Below, piece by piece: positions 16,018 through 24,162 of a DNA stretch of 64,000 nt. How positions within the stretch are numbered: the stretch's first letter is position 1; each line of letters opens with the position of its first letter. Position numbers and translations under genes: made by a program. The stretch is from positions 6,638,001-6,702,000 of the forward strand of contig NZ_CP029197.1 in assembly GCF_008639165.1 (NCBI RefSeq), read 5' to 3'. The stretch comes from Streptomyces venezuelae ATCC 10712. GTDB taxonomy: Bacteria; Actinomycetota; Actinomycetes; Streptomycetales; Streptomycetaceae. The notes beneath the pieces were generated by a model that had not been told where the DNA came from, ran no database searches, and saw only the letters and a list, made by a program, of their open reading frames with translations.

Positions 16018-17355
16018 GTGGACGTCAACCTGGTCCTGCGCTCGACGCGTGTCATCACCCCCGAGGGGACACGCCCGGCGTCGATCGCCGTCTCCGGAGG
16101 GACGATCGCGGCCGTGCTGCCGTACGACGCCGAGGTACCCGCCGGTGCCCGGCTTGAGGACGTCGGCGACGACGTCGTGCTGCCCGGACTCGTCGACACC
16201 CACGTGCACGTGAACGACCCCGGCCGCACCGAGTGGGAAGGCTTCTGGACCGCCACCCGCGCGGCCGCCGCCGGCGGCATCACCACCCTGCTCGACATGC
16301 CGCTCAACTCGCTCCCGCCGACCACCACCGTCGCGAACCTGCGCGTCAAGCAGGAGGTCGCCCGCGCCAAGGCGCACATCGACGTCGGCTTCTGGGGCGG
16401 CGCCCTGCCCGACAACGTCAAGGACCTCCGCCCGCTGCACGACGCCGGCGTCTTCGGCTTCAAGTGCTTCCTCTCGCCCTCCGGCGTCGACGAGTTCCCC
16501 TCGCTCGACCAGGAGCAGCTCGCGACCTCCCTCGCCGAGATCTCCGGCTTCGACGGCCTGATGATCGTGCACGCCGAGGACCCTCACCACCTCGCCGCCG
16601 CGCCCCAGCGCTCCGGCGGCGCGTACGCCGACTTCCTCGCCTCCCGCCCCCGGGACGCCGAGAACACGGCGATCGAGAACCTGATCAACCAGGCCCGCCG
16701 GCTCAACGCCCGCGTCCACGTCCTGCACCTCTCCTCCTCCGACGCGCTGCCCGCCCTCGCCGCCGCCAAGGCCGAGGGCGTCAAGGTCACCGTCGAGTCC
16801 TGCCCGCACTTCCTCACCCTCACGGCCGAGGAGATCCCGGACGGCGCCACCGAGTTCAAGTGCTGCCCGCCGATCCGCGAGGCCGTCAACCAGGACGCCC
16901 TCTGGCAGGGGCTCGCCGACGGCACGATCGACTGCATCGTCTCCGACCACTCGCCGTCCACGGCCGACCTCAAGACGCCCGACTTCGCGTCCGCCTGGGG
17001 CGGCATCTCCTCCCTGCAGCTCGGCCTGCCCGCCATCTGGACCGAGGCCCGCCGCCGCGGCTTCGACCTCACCGACGTCGTCCGCTGGATGTCCGAGGGC
17101 CCGGCCAGGCTCGCCGGACTCACCCGCAAGGGCGCCATCGAGGCCGGCCGCGACGCCGACTTCGCCGTCCTCGACCCGGAGGCCACCTTCACCGTCGACC
17201 CGGCCGAGCTTCAGCACCGCAACCGGATCACGGCCTACGCCGGCAAGACCCTCACCGGCGTCGTCACCTCCACCTGGCTGCGCGGTGAGCGGATCGCCGA
17301 CCACGGCACCCTCGCTCCCGAGCCCTCCGGCCGCCTCCTCGAAAGGAACAACTGA
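16018..17355 (+). CDS. allB: Allantoinase
   Basis: A 445-aa cyclic amidohydrolase that opens the ring of allantoin to allantoate, a dinuclear metal enzyme in the cytosol. GTG 16018 is preceded by AAGAAGGGG. Metal ligands are visible: LVDTHVHVNDPGRTEWEGF (His62, His64), the carboxylated lysine in FGFKCFLS (Lys149), HAEDP, HVLHLSSS and CIVSDHSPS with the catalytic Asp. Hydantoinases and dihydroorotases are relatives, but the GRTEWEGF stretch and the allantoicase gene three bases downstream settle the assignment. Confidence 0.95.
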   Translation: MDVNLVLRSTRVITPEGTRPASIAVSGGTIAAVLPYDAEVPAGARLEDVGDDVVLPGLVDTHVHVNDPGRTEWEGFWTATRAAAAGGITTLLDMPLNSLPPTTTVANLRVKQEVARAKAHIDVGFWGGALPDNVKDLRPLHDAGVFGFKCFLSPSGVDEFPSLDQEQLATSLAEISGFDGLMIVHAEDPHHLAAAPQRSGGAYADFLASRPRDAENTAIENLINQARRLNARVHVLHLSSSDALPALAAAKAEGVKVTVESCPHFLTLTAEEIPDGATEFKCCPPIREAVNQDALWQGLADGTIDCIVSDHSPSTADLKTPDFASAWGGISSLQLGLPAIWTEARRRGFDLTDVVRWMSEGPARLAGLTRKGAIEAGRDADFAVLDPEATFTVDPAELQHRNRITAYAGKTLTGVVTSTWLRGERIADHGTLAPEPSGRLLERNN

Positions 17356-17358
17356 CCC

Positions 17359-18477
17359 GTGAGCACCGGCATACCCTCCTTCACCGGCGACGCCAGCCCT
17401 TACGGCGGTGGCGACCCCTACGCCGACTACCGGACGGCCGACTTCCCCTTCACCCAGTACGCCGACCTCGCCGACCGCCGCCTCGGCGCGGGCGTGATCG
17501 CCGCCAATGACGAGTTCTTCGCCGAGCGCGAGAACCTGCTCAAGCCCGAGGCCGCCGAGTTCGACCCCGAGCACTTCGGCCACAAGGGCAAGATCATGGA
17601 CGGCTGGGAGACCCGCCGCCGCCGCGGTGTCTCCGCCCAGCAGCCGCACCCCACCCACGACGACCACGACTGGGCCCTCGTACGGCTCGGCGCGCCCGGC
17701 GTCGTCCGCGGCATCGTCGTCGACACCGCCCACTTCCGCGGCAACTACCCCCAGGCCGTCTCCGTCGAGGCCGCCTCCGTCCCCGGCTCGCCCTCGCCCG
17801 AGGAGCTCCTCGCCGACGACGTGAAGTGGACGACGCTCGTCCCGCGCACCGCCGTCGGCGGCCACGCCGCCAACGGCTTCGCCGTCGACGTCGAGCAGCG
17901 CTTCACCCACCTGCGCGTCAACCAGCACCCCGACGGCGGCATCGCCCGCCTCCGGGTGTACGGCGAAGTCGCCCCCGACCCGGCCTGGCTCGGCGTCCTC
18001 GGCACCTTCGACCTCGCCGCCCTGGAGAACGGCGGCCAGGTCGAGGACGCCTCCGACCGCTTCTACTCCCCGGCGACCAACACCATCCAGCCCGGCCGTT
18101 CCCGCAAGATGGACGACGGTTGGGAGACCCGCCGCCGCCGCGACAAGGGCAACGACTGGATCCGCTACCAGCTCGTCGCCGAGTCCGAGATCCGCGCCGT
18201 CGAGATCGACACCGCGTACCTCAAGGGCAACAGCGCCGGCTGGGCCGCGCTCTCCGTCGCCGCCGAGGGCTCCGAGGACTGGACCGAGATCCTGCCCAGG
18301 ACCCGCCTCCAGCCCGACACCAACCACCGGTTCGTGCTCGACACCCCGGCGGTCGGCTCCCGCGTCCGGATCGACATCTACCCGGACGGCGGCATCTCCC
18401 GTCTCCGCCTCTTCGGCTCCCTCACGGAGACCGGCGCGGCCCGGCTGCGCGCCCGCCACCAGGAGCTGGGCGGGTAG
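17359..18477 (+). CDS. alc: Allantoicase
   Basis: A 372-aa enzyme that hydrolyses allantoate to ureidoglycolate and urea. It is composed of two homologous jelly-roll repeats, about residues 20-190 and 200-365; each carries the paired signatures MDGWETRRRRG / MDDGWETRRRRDKGND and VNQHPDGGIARLRVYGE / IDIYPDGGISRLRLFGS, which are diagnostic. GTG 17359 lies three bases after the allantoinase stop, and AAGGA is inside the end of allB. It forms an operon with allantoinase. No ureidoglycolate lyase or urease gene follows. A strong terminator hairpin closes the operon. Confidence 0.95.
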   Translation: MSTGIPSFTGDASPYGGGDPYADYRTADFPFTQYADLADRRLGAGVIAANDEFFAERENLLKPEAAEFDPEHFGHKGKIMDGWETRRRRGVSAQQPHPTHDDHDWALVRLGAPGVVRGIVVDTAHFRGNYPQAVSVEAASVPGSPSPEELLADDVKWTTLVPRTAVGGHAANGFAVDVEQRFTHLRVNQHPDGGIARLRVYGEVAPDPAWLGVLGTFDLAALENGGQVEDASDRFYSPATNTIQPGRSRKMDDGWETRRRRDKGNDWIRYQLVAESEIRAVEIDTAYLKGNSAGWAALSVAAEGSEDWTEILPRTRLQPDTNHRFVLDTPAVGSRVRIDIYPDGGISRLRLFGSLTETGAARLRARHQELGG

Positions 18478-18560
18478 CCGTCTCCGTATCGGCGGATCGG
18501 TCGGGGACACGCCCCCGGCCGCCCCATGAACTGGGCGGGTCACGACACCCCGCCCGGCCC

Positions 18561-18600
18561 GCGAGGGCGCACCGGCCCGACAGCACCGGTGCGCCCTCGC
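18561..18600 (+). terminator. Terminator hairpin after the allantoicase gene
   Basis: Arms GCGAGGGCGCACCGG (18561-18575) and CCGGTGCGCCCTCGC (18586-18600) form a perfect 15-bp stem with a 10-nt loop, about 85 bp after the allantoicase stop. Convergent transcription of the SDR gene comes from the other side. Confidence 0.85.
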
Positions 18601-18636
18601 CGCACTTCTCCGGGCCGTTGCCGCACGCGCCGTCAG

Positions 18637-18767
18637 GCCGCAGGCCCCCGTGTCATGCCGCAGGCCCCCATGTCAGGCCGCACGCTCTGTCACGCCGCAG
18701 GCCCTGAGACGCCGCCTGCCCGTCACACCGCAGGCCCCTTCACGCCGCCTGCCCCCTCACGCCGCAT
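18637..18767. repeat. Degenerate 16-20 bp tandem array spanning the stop of the SDR gene
   Basis: Seven units start with GCCGC or ACCGC at 18637, 18657, 18677, 18694, 18711, 18727 and 18744, and an eighth begins at 18761. Most have the form GCCGCAGGCCCC then TCAC. The TCA in the last full unit (18757-18759) is the stop codon of the SDR gene read on the minus strand. The array fills the gap after the allantoicase terminator. Confidence 0.8.
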
Positions 18768-19497
18768 ACCCCCCGTCCACCGCGAACTCCGCGCCCGTCA
18801 CGTACCTGCCCTCCGGGCCCGCCAGGAACGCGACCGTCGACGCCACCTCCTCCGCCGTGCCGAAGCGGCCCAGCGCCGTCAGCGTCGCCTGACCCTCCGC
18901 GTACGGGCCGTCCGCCGGGTTCATGTCGGTGTCGATCGGGCCCGGGTGGACGAGGTTCGCCGTGATGCCGCGACCGCCCAGCTCCCGCGCCAGACCCTTC
19001 GTCAGGCCGATCAGGGCCGTCTTGCTCAGCGCATACAGCACCCCGCCGGGGCCGGGGACCCGCTGGGCCATGCAGCTGCCGATCGTGATGATCCGGCCGC
19101 CCTCCGGCAGGCGCCCGGCCGCCGCCTGGGAGGCCAGGAAGACCGCCCGGACGTTCACCGCGAGGACCCGGTCCACCTCCGCGAGGGGCAGGGCGTCCAG
19201 CGGGCCGAGGACGCCGACGCCGGCGTTGTTCACCAGGACGTCGAGCCGCCCCAGGGCGTCCGCCGCCCACTCCACCGCGCCCGCCGCGTCCCCCGCGTCG
19301 GCCGCGTCCGCGCGAAGGGGCAGCGCCTTCTGCCCGGTCGCCTCGATGCGCGCGGCGACCTCCTTGGCGCGCGCCTCGTCCTTGACGTAGGTGAAGGCGA
19401 CGTCGGCGCCCTCCCGGGCGAGCCGGACGGCCGTGGCCGCGCCGATCCCGCGGCTGCCGCCCGTCACCAGAACCGCCGTGCCGTTCATCGTGGACAT
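18757..19497 (-). CDS. Short-chain dehydrogenase/reductase (SDR)
   Basis: A 246-aa NAD(P)-dependent oxidoreductase. ATG 19497 follows GGAGG. The classical SDR motifs are present: cofactor loop TGGSRGIG (12-19), NNAG (about 90), catalytic serine in TIGSCM, YALSK as the YxxxK active site, and HPGPIDTDMN. A basic residue following the second strand (YVKDEARAK) suggests NADP preference. It ends with the common FAVDGGYAA. The substrate is not inferable; 3-oxoacyl-ACP reductase-like annotations are common for this type. The gene stands alone and is divergent from the DHFR-like gene. Confidence 0.9.
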   Translation of the reverse strand: MSTMNGTAVLVTGGSRGIGAATAVRLAREGADVAFTYVKDEARAKEVAARIEATGQKALPLRADAADAGDAAGAVEWAADALGRLDVLVNNAGVGVLGPLDALPLAEVDRVLAVNVRAVFLASQAAAGRLPEGGRIITIGSCMAQRVPGPGGVLYALSKTALIGLTKGLARELGGRGITANLVHPGPIDTDMNPADGPYAEGQATLTALGRFGTAEEVASTVAFLAGPEGRYVTGAEFAVDGGYAA

Positions 19498-19712
19498 CCC
19501 GTTACCTCCGTGGACAGAAAGTCATGAGTGGTTGCGGGTTCAATGAAAGTCGTCGGCGTCTGCGAAGGCTGGCGGGAATCGGACGCCGACCCGGTCGGCC
19601 GGGAGCGGACCGGTTCACCGAGGCGCGGCCGGCCCGGTCACCGATGAGTTCCGCCGGGCGGCGCGGTCGGTACTGCTGAGACACGATGGACCGGAGACGA
19701 AAGGGCACCACC

Positions 19713-20324
19713 ATGGCCACGCTCAGCCTCACCCAGTTCCTGACCCTCGACGGCGTCCACCAGGCCCCGGGCGGCCCGGACGAGGACACCAGCAGCGGCT
19801 TCACGCACGGCGGCTGGTCCGTGCCGTACGGGGACGAGGACTTCGGACGGTTCATGGACGAGGTCTTCACTCGGCCGACCGCGTTCCTCCTCGGGCGCCG
19901 CACGTACGACATCTTCGCCGGTTACTGGCCGAAGCAGACGGACCCCGCGAACCCGATCGCCACCAAGCTCAACGCCCTTCCCAAGTACGTCGCCTCCACC
20001 ACCCTCGACTCCGTCGACTGGGAAGGGGCCACTCTGCTGCGCGGGAACGTCGTCGAGGAGGTCGCGGCGCTCAAGGAGCGCACCGAAGGCGAGATCCAGA
20101 TGCACGGCAGCGCCGGTCTCGCCCGGACCCTGCTCGACCACGATCTGATCGACACGATGCACCTCCTGGTCTTCCCGGTGATCCTCGGCACCGGCCTGCG
20201 CCTCTTCGCCGAGGGCGTCCGCCCGACGGCCTTCCGGCAGACCGACGCACGGACCACCGCCGCGGGCGTCGCCATCGGCACGTACGAGCTCGTGGGCCGC
20301 CCCCAGTACGGCAGCTACGTCTGA
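19713..20324 (+). CDS. Dihydrofolate reductase-family (RibD C-terminal-like) protein
   Basis: A 203-aa protein of the DHFR/RibD-C superfamily. I chose ATG 19713 (MATLSLTQFLTLDGV) over an earlier ATG at 19686 because AAAGGG is well placed before it and the family begins at this strand. Recognisable blocks are FLLGRRTYDIFAGYWP and MHGSAGLARTLLDHDLIDTM, then FPVILGTGLRLF. It probably uses NADPH, but the substrate of this widespread group is unknown; it is not a true folate reductase. It is divergent from the SDR, and both are reductase-like, so a shared role is possible. Confidence 0.85.
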   Translation: MATLSLTQFLTLDGVHQAPGGPDEDTSSGFTHGGWSVPYGDEDFGRFMDEVFTRPTAFLLGRRTYDIFAGYWPKQTDPANPIATKLNALPKYVASTTLDSVDWEGATLLRGNVVEEVAALKERTEGEIQMHGSAGLARTLLDHDLIDTMHLLVFPVILGTGLRLFAEGVRPTAFRQTDARTTAAGVAIGTYELVGRPQYGSYV

Positions 20325-20375
20325 CAGGCAGCTCCGTCTGACAGGTAGCTCCGTCCGACGGGCAGCTCCGTCCGA
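20308..20375. repeat. 17-bp tandem array spanning the stop of the DHFR-like gene
   Basis: Four exact-period units lie at 20308-20324, 20325-20341, 20342-20358 and 20359-20375. The first is the end of the coding sequence including TGA; later units keep GCTCCGTC and then TGA or CGA. It lies directly before the EamA gene region. Confidence 0.9.
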
Positions 20376-20492
20376 CGGACGCGGGCCCCCGAAACGTGTA
20401 GCCACCACACGCCCGCCCGGGTACCGTGATCGCTCCGTGTGCGAGCCGTCGAAGTCTCCACCCCGCCATCACCGTTGGAGACTCCGGCCGCC

Positions 20493-21428
20493 ATGTCAGC
20501 TTCGCCGTCGATCACCGCCCCCGTGTCCCTCGACGCCCCGCGCCGGGCCTGGCTCACCGACCTGCCCGTCCTGCTCGTCGCCGTCGTCTGGGGAACCAGC
20601 TACCTCGCGGCCAAGGGCATCACCACCACCCACACCGTCATCGCCGTCCTCGTGCTGAGGTTCGCGGTAGTGCTGCCCGTCCTGGTCGTCGCCGGGTGGG
20701 CCAGGCTGCGGGCCCTGACCGCCGCCCAGTGGCGCGGCGCCGCGACGCTGGGCCTGATCCTCAGCGGGATCTTCCTCCTGGAGACGTACGGCGTCGTCCA
20801 CACCTCCGCGACCAACGCGGGCCTGATCATCAGCCTCACCATGATCTTCACCCCGCTCGCCGAGGCGGCGGTCACCCGGGTCCGGCCGCCCCGGGCCTTC
20901 CTCGGCGCCGCCGGGCTCTCCGTCCTCGGCGTCGTGCTCCTCACCCAGGGCGGCGGCTTCACCACCCCCTCGCTCGGCGATCTGCTGATGCTGCTCGCCG
21001 CCCTCGCCCGTACCGTCCACGTCCTGGCGATGTCCCGGATCACGGCGGTCCGTTCGGCCGACTCGCTCTCCCTCACCACCGTGCAGCTCGGCTCCGCCGT
21101 CGCCGTCTTCGCCGTCATCGCGGCCTTCCCCGGCACCGGCGACTCGCCCTGGGCGGTGGCCCTCGACTTCGGTCCCCGCGAGTGGGCGGGCCTGCTGTTC
21201 CTCTCCGTCTTCTGCACGCTGTTCGCGTTCTTCGTGCAGATGTGGGCGGTCCGCCGGACCTCTCCGTCCCGGGTCAGCCTCCTGCTCGGTACGGAACCGC
21301 TCTGGGCCGCCGCCGCGGGCATCGCCCTCGCCGGCGACCGGCCCGGCGTCCTCGGCCTCGCGGGCGCGATCCTCGTGCTCGCGGGCACCAGTTGGGGCCG
21401 CAGGTCCGCCGACCGGAGCGCCGGGTAG
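20493..21428 (+). CDS. EamA/DMT-family transporter
   Basis: A 311-aa inner-membrane protein with about ten helices in two EamA repeats, a drug/metabolite exporter type. I chose ATG 20493 (MSASPSITAPVSL), which has GGAGA upstream; an earlier GTG at 20439 would add 18 residues. The first repeat shows VVWGTSYLAAKGI and the second the RVSLLLGTEPLWAAAAG and LAGAILVLAGT segments typical of the family. The substrate is unknown; amino acids or metabolites are common. Its stop is 11 bp from the next gene. Confidence 0.88.
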   Translation: MSASPSITAPVSLDAPRRAWLTDLPVLLVAVVWGTSYLAAKGITTTHTVIAVLVLRFAVVLPVLVVAGWARLRALTAAQWRGAATLGLILSGIFLLETYGVVHTSATNAGLIISLTMIFTPLAEAAVTRVRPPRAFLGAAGLSVLGVVLLTQGGGFTTPSLGDLLMLLAALARTVHVLAMSRITAVRSADSLSLTTVQLGSAVAVFAVIAAFPGTGDSPWAVALDFGPREWAGLLFLSVFCTLFAFFVQMWAVRRTSPSRVSLLLGTEPLWAAAAGIALAGDRPGVLGLAGAILVLAGTSWGRRSADRSAG

Positions 21429-21439
21429 GTTCTTCGACC

Positions 21440-21796
21440 ATGCGTTCACTCAGCTACGACAACGACTTCCGCGCCCGGGCCCGCCGCACCCAGGGCTGGG
21501 GCCTCGGCCTGCTCACGGTCGCCGCGCTGCTCTGGGTCTGGGCCGGCGTCCTGCTCCTCACCCCGTACGAGGACGGTGACGGCGGCGGCAGCCCCTGCCC
21601 CGCCCTCCTCACCAGTGAGTACGTCCACGACGAGGAGTGCGTCGAGGCCCGGGACTGGCCCGGCATGCTCGCCCTGGTCGGCGGGTCCGTCCCGCTCGCC
21701 GTGATCGGCGGCGTCCTCTACACCAGCGGCGCCGTCTCCCACCGGATGTCCGAGCACCTGGCCGAGGTGACCCGGCTCAACACGGCGAAGGGCTGA
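21440..21796 (+). CDS. Small membrane protein, two helices
   Basis: A 118-aa protein with helices at about residues 21-41 and 76-96. A roughly 30-residue outward loop between them carries two cysteines (SPCPALL, DDECVEA) that could form a disulfide. ATG 21440 is 11 bp after the EamA stop, so it may be translated from the same message. There is no clear ribosome site (weak GGT). I do not recognise a family. Confidence 0.65.
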   Translation: MRSLSYDNDFRARARRTQGWGLGLLTVAALLWVWAGVLLLTPYEDGDGGGSPCPALLTSEYVHDEECVEARDWPGMLALVGGSVPLAVIGGVLYTSGAVSHRMSEHLAEVTRLNTAKG

Positions 21797-21824
21797 GCCG
21801 CCGCGTCCACCCGAGGGTGCCGCC

Positions 21825-21850
21825 GCGGGACGTCCACCCGGACGTCCCGC
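21825..21850. terminator. Bidirectional terminator hairpin
   Basis: An 11-bp perfect stem, GCGGGACGTCC (21825-21835) and GGACGTCCCGC (21840-21850) with a 4-nt loop, lies between convergent genes ending at 21796 and 21872. Flanking CCGCCGC/GCGGCGG can extend it with a bulge. Confidence 0.8.
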
Positions 21851-21871
21851 CGCGGCGGTCCCGCCGGCCCG

Positions 21872-22096
21872 TCAGGACTTCTTCGCCACCCGGTCCGACA
21901 GGATCATGAGGACCAGGCCGAGCACCGCGATCACGATGTTGGTGAACAGCTCACGGCCCTCCAGGAACCACACGTTGTCCGTGAGGAACCCGGTCACGCC
22001 GAAGAGCCCGAACCAGCCGTCCGTCAGGTCGCGCACCACCCCGGCCACACCGAAGAGAGCGAGCAGGAAACCGGTGACCTCCAGAAATTTCTTCAT
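21872..22096 (-). CDS. Small membrane protein, two helices
   Basis: A 74-aa protein MKKFLEVTGFLLALFGVAGV onward. Helices lie at about 6-24 and 45-66 with a WF-rich loop between. The chosen start is ATG 22096 because the hydrophobic part begins just after; the frame is open 51 bp further upstream without a better site. It is divergent from the two-component system at 22243. The family is unknown. Confidence 0.6.
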   Translation of the reverse strand: MKKFLEVTGFLLALFGVAGVVRDLTDGWFGLFGVTGFLTDNVWFLEGRELFTNIVIAVLGLVLMILSDRVAKKS

Positions 22097-22242
22097 GTGA
22101 TGATCATGGCGCGGCCGGTCGGCCGCCCGCGTCCGCCGTGGGTCCACGGGCGCCGCGACCGAAGTATCGACCTCCGCGACTTCGGTAGCCGACAGCGCCG
22201 TTCATGCTCCGCGCACCGCCCCCACCTGCGTACATTGCGGAT

Positions 22243-23457
22243 ATGACTCGCACGGACCGGCAGCGCTGGCTGCTCCCCTCCCACCTGGTCGAACCGGGCG
22301 GGAGCGGGGCGCCGCGACCTCGCCGTACCGTCCGCGACTGGATCGTGGACACCTCCCTCTTCCTGCTCGCCGCCTTCGTCGGCCTCATCGCCGCCGACAC
22401 CAGCGCGCAGTACACCAGCGAGGCCGTCACCCTCGTCGACCAGCTCCTCGGCGCCGCCGGCTGCTGCGCCCTCTGGCTTCGCCGCCGCTGGCCCGTCGGG
22501 CTCGCGGTCGCCCTCGCACTGCTCAACGTGGTGGCACCGGTCGCCGCCGGCGCGCTCCTCGCGAGCCTGTTCAGCGTCGCCGTACGCAGGCCCTTCCGGG
22601 AGGTCGCGGCCATCGGGGCGCTCGCCGTCGCCGCCTCCACCGCGCAGGCCTTCATCCGGCCCGACCCCACCACCAACACCGGGCTCTCCATCGCCCTCGG
22701 GTTCACCCTCATCCTGCTCGTCACGGCGTGGGGCATGCTCGTCCGCTCCCGCCGCCAGCTCGTCGAGGCCCTCAGGGAGCGCGCCCGCCGCGCCGAGGCC
22801 GAGGCCGAGCTGCGCGCCGCCCAGGCCCAGCGGCTGGCCCGCGAGGCCATCGCCCGCGAGATGCACGACGTCCTCGCCCACCGGCTCACCCTGCTCAGCG
22901 TGCACGCCGGAGCCCTGGAGTTCCGGCCCGACGCACCGCCCGAACAGGTCGCCCGGGCCGCCGGGGTGATCCGCGACAGCGCCCACGAAGCCCTCCAGGA
23001 CCTCCGCGAGATCATCGGCGTCCTGCGCGCGCCCGGCGAGGGAGGCGAGGCCGGCGACCGGCCACAGCCCACCCTCGCCACCCTCGACGCGCTGATCGAG
23101 GAGTCCCGCGAGGCCGGGGCGGACGTCCATCTCGACACCACCGTCGGCGACCCGGCCGCCGTGCCCGCGGCGACCGGCCGCACCGTCTACCGGATCGCCC
23201 AGGAAGGCCTCACCAATGCCCGCAAGCACGCCCCGGGCACCACGGTCACCGTCACCGTGCGCGGCCGTCCCGGCGAAGGCCTGACCGTCGACATCCACAA
23301 TCCGGCACCGGCCGGACCCGTCCCGCACGTCCCCGGTTCCGGCCAGGGACTCATCGGACTCACCGAGCGCGCGGCCCTCGCCGGCGGCCGGATGGACCAC
23401 GGGCCCGCCCCCGACGGCGGCTTCGCCCTCCACGCCTGGCTACCGTGGCCCCCATGA
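22243..23457 (+). CDS. Sensor histidine kinase (HisKA_3 family)
   Basis: A 404-aa membrane kinase. ATG 22243 (MTRTDRQRWLL) has only a weak site before it. Four to five helices cover about residues 37-165, followed by a coiled coil (VEALRERARRAEAEAELRAA) and the phosphoacceptor AREMHDVLAHRL (His208). The ATPase domain shows AQEGLTNARKHAPG (N box) and GSGQGLIGLTERAALAGG. Its stop overlaps the start of the response regulator gene (ATGA at 23454-23457). The pair is a typical orphan-signal actinomycete system. Confidence 0.93.
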   Translation: MTRTDRQRWLLPSHLVEPGGSGAPRPRRTVRDWIVDTSLFLLAAFVGLIAADTSAQYTSEAVTLVDQLLGAAGCCALWLRRRWPVGLAVALALLNVVAPVAAGALLASLFSVAVRRPFREVAAIGALAVAASTAQAFIRPDPTTNTGLSIALGFTLILLVTAWGMLVRSRRQLVEALRERARRAEAEAELRAAQAQRLAREAIAREMHDVLAHRLTLLSVHAGALEFRPDAPPEQVARAAGVIRDSAHEALQDLREIIGVLRAPGEGGEAGDRPQPTLATLDALIEESREAGADVHLDTTVGDPAAVPAATGRTVYRIAQEGLTNARKHAPGTTVTVTVRGRPGEGLTVDIHNPAPAGPVPHVPGSGQGLIGLTERAALAGGRMDHGPAPDGGFALHAWLPWPP

Positions 23458-24125
23458 CCATCCGGCTGCTCATCGTCGACGACGACCCCCTGGTCCGCGC
23501 GGGCCTCACCCTGATGCTCGGTGGAGCCGAGGGCCTCGAGATCGTCGGCGAGGGCGCCGACGGCGGCGAGGTCCCCGAACTCGTCGCCCGGTACGCCCCC
23601 GACGTCGTCCTCATGGACATCCGCATGCCCGAGGTGGACGGGCTCACCGCCACCGAACGCCTCCGCGGCACGCCCGGCGCGCCCGAGGTCGTCGTCCTCA
23701 CCACCTTCCACGCCGACGAGCAGGTGCTGCGCGCCCTGCGGGCCGGCGCCGCGGGCTTCGTCCTCAAGGACACCCCGCCGGCCGAGATCGTCGCCGCCGT
23801 GCGCCGGGTGGCCGCCGGGGACCCGGTGCTCTCCCCGGCCGTCACCCGGCAGTTGATGACCCATGTCGCCGGGCAGCCGGAGCGGACGCCGCGGACCGCG
23901 GCCGCCGGCCGGCTCGGTGAACTCGCCGACCGCGAGCGGGAGGTGGCCGTCGCCGTCGGCCGCGGTCTGTCCAACGCGGAGATCGCCACCGAGCTGTACA
24001 TGAGCGTGCCGACGGTCAAGACCCATGTGTCGCGGGTGCTCGCCAAGCTCGGCCTCAACAACCGCGTCCAGATCGCCCTCCTGGTCCACGACGCGGGACT
24101 CCTCGAAGAGGACGGCCAGAAGTGA
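23454..24125 (+). CDS. NarL/LuxR-type response regulator
   Basis: A 223-aa DNA-binding protein. The receiver has DDD at 9-11, Asp55 (VLMDIRMPE), Thr in VVLTTFH and Lys in GFVLKDTPP. The LuxR helix-turn-helix is LADREREVAVAVGRGLSNAE through SVPTVKTHVSRVLAKLGL. It is translationally coupled to the kinase gene. The P450 gene starts 37 bp after its stop on the same strand and may be in the same operon or a target. Confidence 0.93.
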   Translation: MTIRLLIVDDDPLVRAGLTLMLGGAEGLEIVGEGADGGEVPELVARYAPDVVLMDIRMPEVDGLTATERLRGTPGAPEVVVLTTFHADEQVLRALRAGAAGFVLKDTPPAEIVAAVRRVAAGDPVLSPAVTRQLMTHVAGQPERTPRTAAAGRLGELADREREVAVAVGRGLSNAEIATELYMSVPTVKTHVSRVLAKLGLNNRVQIALLVHDAGLLEEDGQK

Positions 24126-24162
24126 TCGTTTCGACGGCAGGTCTGTCCGATAGCCTTCGGTG

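Noticed and set aside
15850..18543. Long 897-codon open frame on the minus strand opposite allantoinase and allantoicase
   Set aside because: It is the mirror of two clearly identified genes with strong codon bias; its translation is low-complexity and has no family features.
18637..18767. Regular repeats considered as CRISPR or att site
   Set aside because: Units are contiguous with no spacers, vary in length and include the SDR stop codon; no integrase or tRNA is near.
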